Source: JAYYPW01 sp036128855 (GTDB lineage Bacteria; Pseudomonadota; Gammaproteobacteria; Comchoanobacterales; Comchoanobacteraceae). Taken from it: a stretch of DNA of 64,000 nucleotides. This document shows, piece by piece, positions 45,507-54,159 of this stretch (position 1 is the first letter of the stretch; each line of letters opens with the position of its first letter). The notes beneath the pieces are model-generated. The model worked only from the letters and a program-made list of their open reading frames with translations. It made no database searches and was not told the DNA's origin. Location of the stretch: NCBI GenBank assembly GCA_036128855.1, contig JAYYPW010000014.1, positions 1-64,000 on the forward strand, given 5' to 3'. Both the position numbers and the translations under genes were made by a program.

Positions 45507-46511
45507 TTACTCTTGATCCCGCTTGTATTTTCGAGATGCTATGATGCGCTGCCAAAGCTTCGCTATTTCTTCAAGCTCACTCAATCTATCATCGCGCATT
45601 GCCTCTGGCAAAGAAACGTGGTCCAGCCCATGCTCTCTCTTAATTTCTTTAATGCTGCATCGTATATCTATGCCTGGCTTAGTTTTAATATATTCCTGAA
45701 TACGCCTATTCATAGATAATTCAGATTTGACAATATCGTCTGCGTTACTAAAACCAAATATAGTGATGTTCTTATCTTGACAGATGCTATCAAAATCACA
45801 TGTAAGTTGAAAACCTGTATTTTGAAAGATCGACTTACAAAACCCGAAAAAATAGGATAACCATACCCCAAGCGACTGCCGGATAGAGTCTATCACACCA
45901 ACAAAAAAATCGAACAATCCAACTGTGAGAAAGAGCCCTATATTTTTATATTCTGCTTTCTTACAGTACTGATACGCACTATAGGCAAGTAGCGCTCCCA
46001 TAGAGTGTCCCGCAAGGAGGATTATATGCTTTCCTCTTTGCCGGGCTATTTCCTGAATTATATTCGACTGATCTCGAGCTACATTCACCAAGCTGGCTTC
46101 TAGCACGTTACGCTTGAAATAAGGGTCAAGTCTGGCCTGAATATCTGGTGTTCCATTTTTCGTTAAAGCGCGTAAATATACCCGGTAATCACAAATATAC
46201 ACATTGGCTGAGAGATGGTTCGCAAGTTGCTGAGCTCGGGGAAACATTTCACTTGAGAACATATGTCGCTGGTTTCCAGGAAAAAACAGTAGCGCATACT
46301 CATGGTGAGGCGTGCTATTTTTCGGTCTAATTTCAATACACCACTGTGATTTTTCATACCCGACCAAACCTCTAAGAGGTATAGTAAAAAACTGCTCTGG
46401 CAGACAGTCATTATAGCCTTTTGTGTCTAATGTTCCACTGATATCCCAGGTCTTCTCATAACCTTGAGTAAAATACATAAGCCACTTAAGTGACTGTTCT
46501 GAGTCAAGCAT
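45507..46511 (-). CDS. Alpha/beta hydrolase-fold protein, possible lipase or esterase
   Basis: 334 residues. The nucleophile elbow AGHSMGALLAY lies near residue 165, an oxyanion region LLFFPGN near 73, and a likely catalytic His in GLDHVSLP near the C-terminus; an acid residue in the DNADD-like FSNADDIV segment may complete the triad. There is a hydrophobic insert around residue 200 (FLTVGLFDFFVGVIDSI) that could be a lid or membrane contact. No signal peptide. Substrate unknown. Set in the trmD-rplS insertion, it may be a secreted hydrolase, but no secretion signal is demonstrable. Confidence 0.75.
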   Translation of the reverse strand: MLDSEQSLKWLMYFTQGYEKTWDISGTLDTKGYNDCLPEQFFTIPLRGLVGYEKSQWCIEIRPKNSTPHHEYALLFFPGNQRHMFSSEMFPRAQQLANHLSANVYICDYRVYLRALTKNGTPDIQARLDPYFKRNVLEASLVNVARDQSNIIQEIARQRGKHIILLAGHSMGALLAYSAYQYCKKAEYKNIGLFLTVGLFDFFVGVIDSIRQSLGVWLSYFFGFCKSIFQNTGFQLTCDFDSICQDKNITIFGFSNADDIVKSELSMNRRIQEYIKTKPGIDIRCSIKEIKREHGLDHVSLPEAMRDDRLSELEEIAKLWQRIIASRKYKRDQE

Positions 46512-46742
46512 TTCCGAAGCACCCTCAGGTAGTTAAGATAGTAATGATGTACAAATACGCCTACATTCAGTAGCATACCTTTCTTTAAACATTATCAGAA
46601 TCTATATAACTTCACAATGTGGTGGCCGCTTTAATGCATGGTTATGTTATGGATAATTCTTTTATAATCATGGTGTCACATTATGTTGTTGCAAAATTCC
46701 TTAGAATTAGGTATTGTATTTATTTAGTTATCCCAAAAAAAT

Positions 46743-48179
46743 ATGATACACATAGCAATAAGTGTCTTTATTACATTATCACTTATTCACTGCGTAACGC
46801 TCGGGCTTCTCAGGTTTTTTCTCACAAAAAAAAATCAGCCTCGCACACTGCAGAAGGTGTTCGCACCTATAAAAACCCACACGCTACCACCCCCCAAGGT
46901 TATTGAACACAAACCAAACATCATAGCCCAACCAACTAGCCACCGACAAACTCCTGTCTCCTCCCCTCATGTGAGTATAACTCAAGTCAAGCCAGAAAGA
47001 AGGTCATCACTTAATAACAAACTACCAGTCAACCGAAAAGCGCTAACTAAGCCACGACGTGCGAGCGTTGGCGCGCAATCTGAGCCATTATTTCAGGGCG
47101 TGGGTGATCGAGTCCAGGCTTCATTTTCTAAGCTCGTTGATAAGTACAGTGTGTTTTACAAGAATAGGGACTCACGCACACTTCTTTTGGCTGACCTTAC
47201 TCTTCAAATCGAGTACTGTTTTACTTGTGTGAGTCGTAGATTGCATACTATCTCCGCGAATAATACAAGTAAGAACCACTCGCTTACAAGCCATATCAAA
47301 AACAACATTTCTAAAATTCAATATATAATCAATCAGACCCGATTATCTAAATCTTGTCTAAATATTGATATCGATGAAAATTGCCCACTACACACCTATA
47401 TCCAAAGTTTATCGCACGAAGATCTCACTTCTTTTTCACTGTCTGTATTTAGGGTGCAAAGGCTGTTGAGAAAAACACGTGAGCTTGCGCAAAGCACTCG
47501 CCTAGAAGATATTGAAGACACCTACTTACAAGATACCCCTCCTACCAACTACCTATATTTGATAACTATGTTATGGGCTGCTGTTTCCTATGGTAAAGGT
47601 AAATTTCCTACTGAGACTAAGAGAGTGTACTTTTTGCGCTCGCTACTTAAAACACATTATGCAGCAGACCCATCTAGCTTCGAATTGTTCCCATTTACCT
47701 CGCCTGATATTTGTTATGAAGGCGCTATTACAAAACTAATTGGTTATATGAATAAACTCTTAGGGAAAGACTGCGAGATCAGTGCAGTCACTAAAGAGAA
47801 TATCAGCTGGGCATACCCCAGTCGTATGAATGAAGCAGCATATAAATTAATTTTTACTCCCGAATTTGACCATCCATCGGCAACACCTCTACCCTTAGAA
47901 AAGATCATGAGTATTAATCAGCTTTACCAAGAAGGGCTATCCGGTTTAAAAGACGATAATTTAAGACGTAACATACTTTCCGAGACTGCAAAAATCATTA
48001 AGGAAGAATTTAAAGGACACCTACCGGAATTAGATATCGATGCAAGCATTTACACCCTAAGTTGCAATGCAAAATATGTCGAGTTCACCCATCCGTTACT
48101 TAAGATGGAGTATGATCGTCACAAAAACTTTTCACCAACTAACAGTTTGCCCTCTTCTAGTGGACCTTCAAGAAAATAA
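46743..48179 (+). CDS. Unknown N-anchored 478-residue protein
   Basis: A single N-terminal hydrophobic segment (IAISVFITLSLIHCVTLGLL) precedes a Pro/Lys/Arg-rich linker of about 90 residues (TLPPPKVIEHKP, HRQTPVSSP, LTKPRRASVG). The remainder is a predicted mostly helical domain with no recognised motif. Likely topology: anchored in the inner membrane or exported. The ribosome site before ATG 46743 is weak. It has no obvious relatives in the window. It is convergent with the glycosyltransferase gene across 590 empty bases. Confidence 0.7.
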   Translation: MIHIAISVFITLSLIHCVTLGLLRFFLTKKNQPRTLQKVFAPIKTHTLPPPKVIEHKPNIIAQPTSHRQTPVSSPHVSITQVKPERRSSLNNKLPVNRKALTKPRRASVGAQSEPLFQGVGDRVQASFSKLVDKYSVFYKNRDSRTLLLADLTLQIEYCFTCVSRRLHTISANNTSKNHSLTSHIKNNISKIQYIINQTRLSKSCLNIDIDENCPLHTYIQSLSHEDLTSFSLSVFRVQRLLRKTRELAQSTRLEDIEDTYLQDTPPTNYLYLITMLWAAVSYGKGKFPTETKRVYFLRSLLKTHYAADPSSFELFPFTSPDICYEGAITKLIGYMNKLLGKDCEISAVTKENISWAYPSRMNEAAYKLIFTPEFDHPSATPLPLEKIMSINQLYQEGLSGLKDDNLRRNILSETAKIIKEEFKGHLPELDIDASIYTLSCNAKYVEFTHPLLKMEYDRHKNFSPTNSLPSSSGPSRK

Positions 48180-48769
48180 TTGGGCCTTCTCCAACTTGAC
48201 CTTGAGTTAGTCTATGACGTGTCATAAGTTTGTTTAGAGTTTAGCCTACAATCCACATTTTGCTTCATGGTGTCTAATCCATAATCCTTTTATAATCAAC
48301 ACTCTGACACTGTATCTGAGCTTTCATCACTCGAAAATATCTAGAAATAATTGTATCTAGATAAACTTCTCTACGGCAATGTAGATGCTATAAGTAATAT
48401 AAAATATTCACAGCCCCTACTTAGCATGTAGATAGCTTCTGTGATTTTTTTCATGTTAGAAAGGAGGCAATTTTTCCGCGTAGCACTAGCGTAGCAAGAA
48501 TTTATCGATATAAATATAAATTATACAAGCTGGGTTTTACCGCTTAAGGTACTACTCAACAACTTAGTGTGCATATACTCAGTACTTTAATTACTAGATT
48601 GATCTAATTTGGTATTATCATGTTACACCTTGATATGTGTATCTTGTAAAAGCGTATCTTTAAATACCAGAGGACTCTATTTTACTATCACCATTGCATA
48701 CTATTTAATGCAGCTATTCACATACTACACTAAGGCATATCACCATTGAAAACATTCGCCTGATGTAGG
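48180..48769. other. Long intergenic region, nothing recognised
   Basis: 590 bases between two convergent genes with stops in all frames. No tRNA, repeat or convincing terminator is visible. A GGAGG-like stretch at about 48464 is not followed by a usable ORF. It is probably decayed sequence or a 3' region within the accessory insertion. Confidence 0.4.
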
Positions 48770-49828
48770 TTACTTAGTTGTACCACCAAGTAACTGGGCG
48801 ACTGATTTTCGTGCATGATTGATTGCACATGTCACTTTGTCCATAGACGACTTGGAATCTTGTTTTTGTGGATTATAGTGCCTTATACCTATCTGTTGAG
48901 ACCAAATAGTTGGTACAAATGCATAGTTTTGCACGGATGACTGTTTATCGTCAGGGAAAAATGTATCCCGGTAATGCACATCGCTGTTTGCTTTTTTACT
49001 AAATGCCTCAGTAAATAACTCAGCACCAGATGCACGCTTGTTATAAGTTTGTCGATCACATAGTTTTGTGAGTGCTCGAGATGGGTGTGTGATGTTTTTC
49101 TCAAGCAAATCCACTGCTTCACGCATCACCGGGTGGTGCGGCGCACTAGCCAAAATACTTGCCCCCATCATGCTGCTATCTGGCTCTTCACTGGCAAATA
49201 AACTGTAGCCCTCAGCTATATCATCGATACTTGTTACTAACTCATAGTTTGTGTCCATATATACCCCACCAAAGTTATCTAGAACTAGGTAGCGCAAAAT
49301 ATGTGCTGGCATGCTCTTGGCTACCGAGGCTGCGTTTGCGACTGCGTCTTGCCAAAAGTTATTTAGATTTGGTAGCGTTTCATTACTTGCAACCTTTACT
49401 TCGACTCCGTATGGCACAAGTTTTGCAATTGTTTGTGGTATACGAGACGGATCATTACACCAAAAATAGTGACGCCATCCTTCTTCTGGTGGCGTCATTA
49501 AAATACTGGTTTGTATAGCGTCTATATCTGCATCACTGATTTCGTTAGGGGTGTCTTTGCTGGTTAGCCAAATATGATGGGTAATCTTAGGCACTTGATA
49601 AGCATTAGCTGGCCTTGGCATAGACCATACTGTCTCGAGTATTTCTCTACGATTTATTGGTGCTTCAGCTGTGTGGCTGGTAGGCCCATCATGGCTTTGT
49701 TTAGCATCTATGGCAGCTAATTTGCTAGCATTTATCTGCTGTGGTGCTGAGTTGTGGTTATTGCACGCACTCAAGCCAAATATACCGCTTAAGGCTAGTG
49801 TGAGATAAAAGTAAGAATGGGTCGACAT
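48770..49828 (-). CDS. DXD-type glycosyltransferase with a lipoprotein signal
   Basis: 352 residues. Residues 1-22 are a lipoprotein signal with the lipobox LSAC (Cys22). After a polar linker comes a GT-A domain of the TcdA/TcdB-GT32 type: PKITHHIWLTS near residue 80, then HILRYLVLDNFGGVYMDTNYEL with the DxD (Asp-Thr-Asn is preceded by MD, giving the metal-binding DTN variant), and FASEEPDSSMMGASILAS. Such enzymes use nucleotide sugars; in intracellular bacteria, relatives modify host proteins, while others build surface sugars. Neither role is shown here. The lipobox would keep it at a membrane, unusual for a glycosyltransferase effector. Start ATG 49828. Confidence 0.8.
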   Translation of the reverse strand: MSTHSYFYLTLALSGIFGLSACNNHNSAPQQINASKLAAIDAKQSHDGPTSHTAEAPINRREILETVWSMPRPANAYQVPKITHHIWLTSKDTPNEISDADIDAIQTSILMTPPEEGWRHYFWCNDPSRIPQTIAKLVPYGVEVKVASNETLPNLNNFWQDAVANAASVAKSMPAHILRYLVLDNFGGVYMDTNYELVTSIDDIAEGYSLFASEEPDSSMMGASILASAPHHPVMREAVDLLEKNITHPSRALTKLCDRQTYNKRASGAELFTEAFSKKANSDVHYRDTFFPDDKQSSVQNYAFVPTIWSQQIGIRHYNPQKQDSKSSMDKVTCAINHARKSVAQLLGGTTK

Positions 49829-50015
49829 AAGAGATTTCTATCAAGAAATATTCAATATACGTGACCTACCACAACCCTGCAAGCCCTGATAAAATCTCTC
49901 TATCCTGATGTATTGGAAACTTAGACGCAAACTACACTAAAAACTCAAAAAAAAACATGCTTATAAATGTAAATTGATCTATACACTGTATGCGAGAAAA
50001 AAAAAGGCACACACA

Positions 50016-51842
50016 ATGAATGATGAAAATAAACATAGCACTGACACTCCTGCGCTTCGGCATTCTGCACCTGCTGAATTACCATCTAGCGAGCAACCGC
50101 TTATAGATTTTCCTGAAAATAAAAAGGCAAACCCCGATGCAGGAGCATCATCGAAGGGTCAAGAGAATAGTGATAATAATCAGAAATATCCATCACTATT
50201 TGCCAATATATCATCTTCTATCAGAAACTTTTTTTCACCCACTACTTCTGAACCTAACGGTGAAAACTCCAGTGTTAATACCAGCCTAGATACTCTAGAG
50301 GCTAAAGGTGATAATTCCTCTAAAAATGACCAATCTACGCCGCGTGAATCTTTATCAAATTTATCAGAAAAATCAAATATAAGCCAGGTCTCAAGTTCAA
50401 GTTCCGAATCAGAATCTAAAATATCCGATGGCAGTGCACCAGCTGTCAGCGAACTCTCAACTTCTTCACTAACCAATGAAGAAAACGAAGCAAAACAACC
50501 ACAACAATTCAACGCAACCATCGGTAGTCCCCTAGAACCTCAAAATGAAAATAACCCCAAAAATTCTGATCCGAATAATAAACCCGACTCTGTTTCTAGT
50601 ACGTTTAATATGTGGAAACCACAGCATCAAACTTTTTCTTCTGCAATTTCTCAAGACAACAAAGATAGTAATATCCAACAAGCCGCACTCTGGTATCACA
50701 CCAGTGCAGCATCGTGCTATGCCCAAGATCCAAACAACTCTCTTTATCTGGAAGAAGTTGAGCAGTTTAATGAATATGCAGATAAGGTCTTTAAAGACGA
50801 TTTTAAGTTAAACAATGACCAGATAGACGAAATTAAAAAATTGCAGCAGCCTCCACTAGATACCGTGGGTAATGACGGTCTATCACTTCGACAAATAGTT
50901 TCTGATCAACTTGAAGAATTTTCCCGATCTAAAAAATCAGATAATGGTTCTTGGCCATTTTTTATCAATACAAGTAGCACTAGCGGCCTATCTTCAGGCA
51001 CTGTATCCCCCGAGGGTAATCAATTTACCGTCAATAAGAATGCATCTACATTGAGCCTTACTGGATCTAGTGCTGAATCTATAGGATCCAATCTTGTTGA
51101 GGCATCTATTGATATGGGGATGTACTCAAACCCTAACGAAAAAGTTCGCTATACACTCTATGGTGATGTTGGGAAAAAACTAGACAGTATACTCGACCGC
51201 TTAGATGAAAATGAAACGAATATCGATCAAGCTTGCTTTACCTTAAATGGATATAAATGTAACGATCTCGAGGCTTTACAAAATGCGCTAAACAATCCAG
51301 AACATCCACTGTATCAATCTTTGCGCGGTGACTGGACATGGCATAGCGCTTCTTATAAAAGACAAAAATTAAGAACTAAGATTCAACATCTTATTGAAAA
51401 ACGTGATAATCAAAAAGTCCAGCAAAAATCCAGCACGCCACAACCCGTTGATGCCCGACATTTCACACGTAGTGCGATTGTCAAAAGAGCAGCTATGCAT
51501 GAACACCCTACTAGAGCATGCCACGATAGTATGGTAAATAATATCAAAGGTATGAAAGATCATGAAAAAACCAAACTTCTTGAGGACGCAGATGGACCTT
51601 CAAAAAATCGCATATTCACTGCTGTATGTGAATCTTGTGGCTTGACAAAAGAAGAAGCAGAGACAGTAAGCTCTGCAAATAAACTCACAGGCTGTAGCTC
51701 TATAGCGAAAAATCTAGAGAAAAAGCTTGAAAAAGTGAAAGCCCTGTTACCAAAACAAAGTCAAAATCCCTCTCCATATCAAACTGTTTTAAATAATTTT
51801 GACAATCGAACCAAGTTGGATAAACTTGTGAATTCAGCGTGA
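50016..51842 (+). CDS. Upstream half of the interrupted Ser/Asn-rich coiled-coil protein
   Basis: About 608 residues. Residues 1-190 are low-complexity and disordered, rich in Ser, Asn, Glu and Pro (SLSNLSEKSNISQVSSSSS). A more ordered part follows with QQAALWYHTSAASCYA, LYLEEVEQFNEYADKVF, EKVRYTLYGDVGKKLDSILD and DWTWHSASYKRQKLRTKI. The last 100 residues are charged and helical. There is no signal peptide and no recognised domain. If translated alone it would end at the TGA in NSA-stop. Composition (Asn, Lys, Ser rich, A-rich DNA) differs from the neighbouring core genes. The long frame from a TTG at 49974 is less likely than ATG 50016. Confidence 0.75.
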   Translation: MNDENKHSTDTPALRHSAPAELPSSEQPLIDFPENKKANPDAGASSKGQENSDNNQKYPSLFANISSSIRNFFSPTTSEPNGENSSVNTSLDTLEAKGDNSSKNDQSTPRESLSNLSEKSNISQVSSSSSESESKISDGSAPAVSELSTSSLTNEENEAKQPQQFNATIGSPLEPQNENNPKNSDPNNKPDSVSSTFNMWKPQHQTFSSAISQDNKDSNIQQAALWYHTSAASCYAQDPNNSLYLEEVEQFNEYADKVFKDDFKLNNDQIDEIKKLQQPPLDTVGNDGLSLRQIVSDQLEEFSRSKKSDNGSWPFFINTSSTSGLSSGTVSPEGNQFTVNKNASTLSLTGSSAESIGSNLVEASIDMGMYSNPNEKVRYTLYGDVGKKLDSILDRLDENETNIDQACFTLNGYKCNDLEALQNALNNPEHPLYQSLRGDWTWHSASYKRQKLRTKIQHLIEKRDNQKVQQKSSTPQPVDARHFTRSAIVKRAAMHEHPTRACHDSMVNNIKGMKDHEKTKLLEDADGPSKNRIFTAVCESCGLTKEEAETVSSANKLTGCSSIAKNLEKKLEKVKALLPKQSQNPSPYQTVLNNFDNRTKLDKLVNSA

Positions 51843-52052
51843 ACTCTAAATCTAAAAGAGAGAACTGAGCTACTTAAAAGTGATGCATTTAGCGAAGTAG
51901 AACGGCAGTTTGCAGAGCAAGATGAAGTTCTTAAAAAAAATGAAAATCACATTAAAAATCTTGAAGAAAAACTTGCTGTTGATGTCCCAGATAATATACT
52001 CCTAAAAGTTTTTGATCGGGATAGTAAAAAACTCAAAGAACGCATTGATAAA

Positions 52053-53348
52053 ATGAAAGATGAGAACAGTAAAGCTCAGGACGTACTGCAAGAAGCTCGC
52101 AACCAAGCCCAAGATGCAAAGTCCCAGGCTCTCATATTAGATATTTCTGCTATACAAAAGCAGATCGGACTCAGCAAGCCATATGATAAGAACCAAAATA
52201 ATTACGTTGAGGCCTATATCGATACAGTAGAAACAAAAAATCAAGAAATGCTTAGCAAGATAAACACAGAGTTGCAAGGTCTTGAAAATAACAACCCGTC
52301 TAATAACGCGGATGTTAATGATCAACAAGATCAATTATTGAAGGAGAAAGGCGATCTAATAGCCACCAAAAAAGAAGTTCTGCAAGGCAATATTGAGCAT
52401 ATAACATTGTTGAAGATTGCATGTAGTGAAGATCCTGATTCTATTGCAAAGTATGTTGCTTTGGATAAGCTTAAGCAAATCTCTACCGATAAACCTACAC
52501 AGTCCATACAGGATCGTGTAAAAGAAGTCTCCGATGGGGTAATAGGAATCTTCAAATATGCCTTCCAAGGTAAGAAGTTATCTGTTGAAGACCAAAATGA
52601 GCTCATTAGTGAGCTACAAGAGGCAAGTAATTTTTTTAAAGGACCTTTTTCTAGTACCTTGAGGGATCTAATTAAAAGTGATTCGCCGGTAGCTGAAGAT
52701 TTTGCAGAAAAGGTTACTAATAAAATCGAAGAACGTTGTCAAAACATAAAACAGTATCAGGATAGTATTGATGCATACTCATATCTTAAAAAAAATAATG
52801 TTGATATCCAACCTTTGGAAAATACAAAAAATACAAAAAATACAATAAAGGTTACTTTTTACGATATCAAAGTTGATGACGACCCCATAAGTATTGAATT
52901 GACAGAAGATGACTTTACAACTCAAGGTAAGGGTGAGGGAAAGAATGCGAATGAAATCATAGAAGAAAAAATCAAAGCAAAAAGCACACCAAATACTACT
53001 ACCCCTGACAATATTGATAACCTCGCAAAAAAAGGATTACAAAACAAATTATTACAACATAACTTATCAGAAAATATTCGTATTCTAGCAACGGATCCGC
53101 AAGTTTACACTGGTAAAATGCTGTCTCAAGCTTATGATTTTGAGATTTTAGATCAAAAGCAAACTAATAAATTTGTAAGTCGCATAGAAGAAAAGCGACA
53201 GGCTAAAGTCGATGCATTAACTAGTAAAGATAACGCCATCCAGAAACTGCAAGAACAACAGAAAGCACTGAAGGAGCAAATTAACAACATATCCAAACCA
53301 ATTACACCTTCGGAAACTACCCAGAAAACAACGTTTAAGAACGAATAA
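52053..53348 (+). CDS. Downstream half of the interrupted coiled-coil protein
   Basis: A 431-residue reading frame, but Met 52053 is an internal codon of the longer gene, with no ribosome site before it and open coding sequence for 210 bases upstream back to the TGA. The sequence is almost wholly helical with coiled-coil segments (ENSKAQDVLQEARNQAQDAK, EEKRQAKVDALTSKD), rich in Lys, Glu, Gln and Asn. Unlikely to be an independent gene unless a start further upstream (for example a TTG-type codon) is used. Confidence 0.5.
   Translation: MKDENSKAQDVLQEARNQAQDAKSQALILDISAIQKQIGLSKPYDKNQNNYVEAYIDTVETKNQEMLSKINTELQGLENNNPSNNADVNDQQDQLLKEKGDLIATKKEVLQGNIEHITLLKIACSEDPDSIAKYVALDKLKQISTDKPTQSIQDRVKEVSDGVIGIFKYAFQGKKLSVEDQNELISELQEASNFFKGPFSSTLRDLIKSDSPVAEDFAEKVTNKIEERCQNIKQYQDSIDAYSYLKKNNVDIQPLENTKNTKNTIKVTFYDIKVDDDPISIELTEDDFTTQGKGEGKNANEIIEEKIKAKSTPNTTTPDNIDNLAKKGLQNKLLQHNLSENIRILATDPQVYTGKMLSQAYDFEILDQKQTNKFVSRIEEKRQAKVDALTSKDNAIQKLQEQQKALKEQINNISKPITPSETTQKTTFKNE
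52821..52847 (+). repeat. Nine-base repeat in the coiled-coil gene
   Basis: Three units of aatacaaaa-like sequence, in frame, encode Asn-Thr-Lys twice and then Asn-Thr-Ile. The period matches that of the repeat at 12321, suggesting replication slippage in both accessory genes. Confidence 0.7.
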
Positions 53349-53546
53349 ATACAGTTATTCTTAGCACATCTCTATTGATGTACCGTAGTGATCTCTAGCG
53401 ATAACCTCGTCACTGAATTATGACTATATCCGGTAAAATAATTCCTTCTGTTCTGGTAGCACGATCGCGAAAATCATGCTTTGCTGTTCTCAGAGCAGGT
53501 GCTTATCGGCTAACCATACACGTATACAGATTAGCCACTTAATTTA

Positions 53547-53574
53547 TTGACATTGCTAAAAAACATTGTATAAT
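53547..53574 (+). promoter_or_regulatory. Consensus promoter of rplS
   Basis: Perfect TTGACA (53547-53552) and perfect TATAAT (53569-53574), 16 bases apart, 28 bases before the rplS ATG. The closest match to the sigma70 consensus in the window apart from mraZ. It lets rplS be expressed despite its separation from trmD. Confidence 0.85.
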
Positions 53575-53601
53575 AAGCGCTTAATTCGTTGAGAATAGAT
53601 T

Positions 53602-54090
53602 ATGACAACCATACACACGATTATGCAGGATTTTGAGCAAGCGCAAATAGGCCAAACCAGCGTGCCCACTTTTCGCCCTGGTGATACAGTGGTTGTTTCT
53701 GTTAAGGTCCGCGAAGGTAATCGTGAGCGTACCCAGGATTTTGAGGGTGTTGTCATTGCGCGTAGAAATCGTGGTTTTAATTCCTCCTTTACTGTTCGAA
53801 AAATTTCTTATGGCGAGGGTGTTGAGCGAACCTTTCATCTTTACAGCCAACAAATAGACGGCATCAAAGTCACACGTCGTGGTGATGTACGTCGCGCTAA
53901 ACTCTATTATCTAAGAAACCTGACTGGTAAGAAAGCACGTATTAAAGAAAAAATTGTCCGCAAAGCAAAGCCTTCAGCAAAAACTGCTCCCCAAGCTAAA
54001 TCTACCCCCCCTGCCGTAGAGAAGAAGATCACTACCGCATCTGTAGATAAAAAAGCACTTAAAGATCAGAAAGATAAGAAAGGCTCCTAA
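53602..54090 (+). CDS. rplS: 50S ribosomal protein L19 with an extended tail
   Basis: A large-subunit protein at the 30S-50S interface. The core (residues 1-118) shows PTFRPGDTVVVSVKVREGNRERTQ-type residues, FEGVVIARRNRGFNSSFTVRKIS, GVERTFHLYS and VRRAKLYYLRNLTGKKARIKE, all canonical. At 162 residues it exceeds the usual 115-130 by an Ala/Lys/Pro/Thr-rich tail of about 45 (starting near RKAKPSAKTAPQAKS), probably disordered. Preceded by a consensus promoter and separated from trmD by about 10 kb of accessory genes. Confidence 0.95.
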   Translation: MTTIHTIMQDFEQAQIGQTSVPTFRPGDTVVVSVKVREGNRERTQDFEGVVIARRNRGFNSSFTVRKISYGEGVERTFHLYSQQIDGIKVTRRGDVRRAKLYYLRNLTGKKARIKEKIVRKAKPSAKTAPQAKSTPPAVEKKITTASVDKKALKDQKDKKGS

Positions 54091-54159
54091 GTCTTAGCAG
54101 GGTCTTGGCTCTTGCTCATCTAACCGCTATAATGAATCAACTCTGACTTGGACTCGCCT

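Larger units (their letters stand above)
50016..53348 (+). pseudogene. Roughly 1,110-codon gene interrupted by one in-frame TGA
   Basis: From ATG 50016 (AGG 8-9 bases upstream) the frame stays open to 53348 except for one TGA at 51840-51842. Both flanking halves are in the same frame with no stop between 51843 and the next ATG at 52053. The codons there read as helical, Glu/Lys-rich coding sequence continuous with the downstream part (for example KERTELLKSDAFSEVERQ). So the two ORFs are one gene split by a nonsense change (or a sequencing error). The base after TGA is A, not the C common in readthrough contexts. The product is Ser/Asn-rich with long coiled coils. Confidence 0.8.

Noticed and set aside
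51840..51842. TGA as a programmed readthrough or selenocysteine codon
   Set aside because: No supporting element is visible: the following base is A, no SECIS-like hairpin was noticed, and many genes here end normally in TGA.
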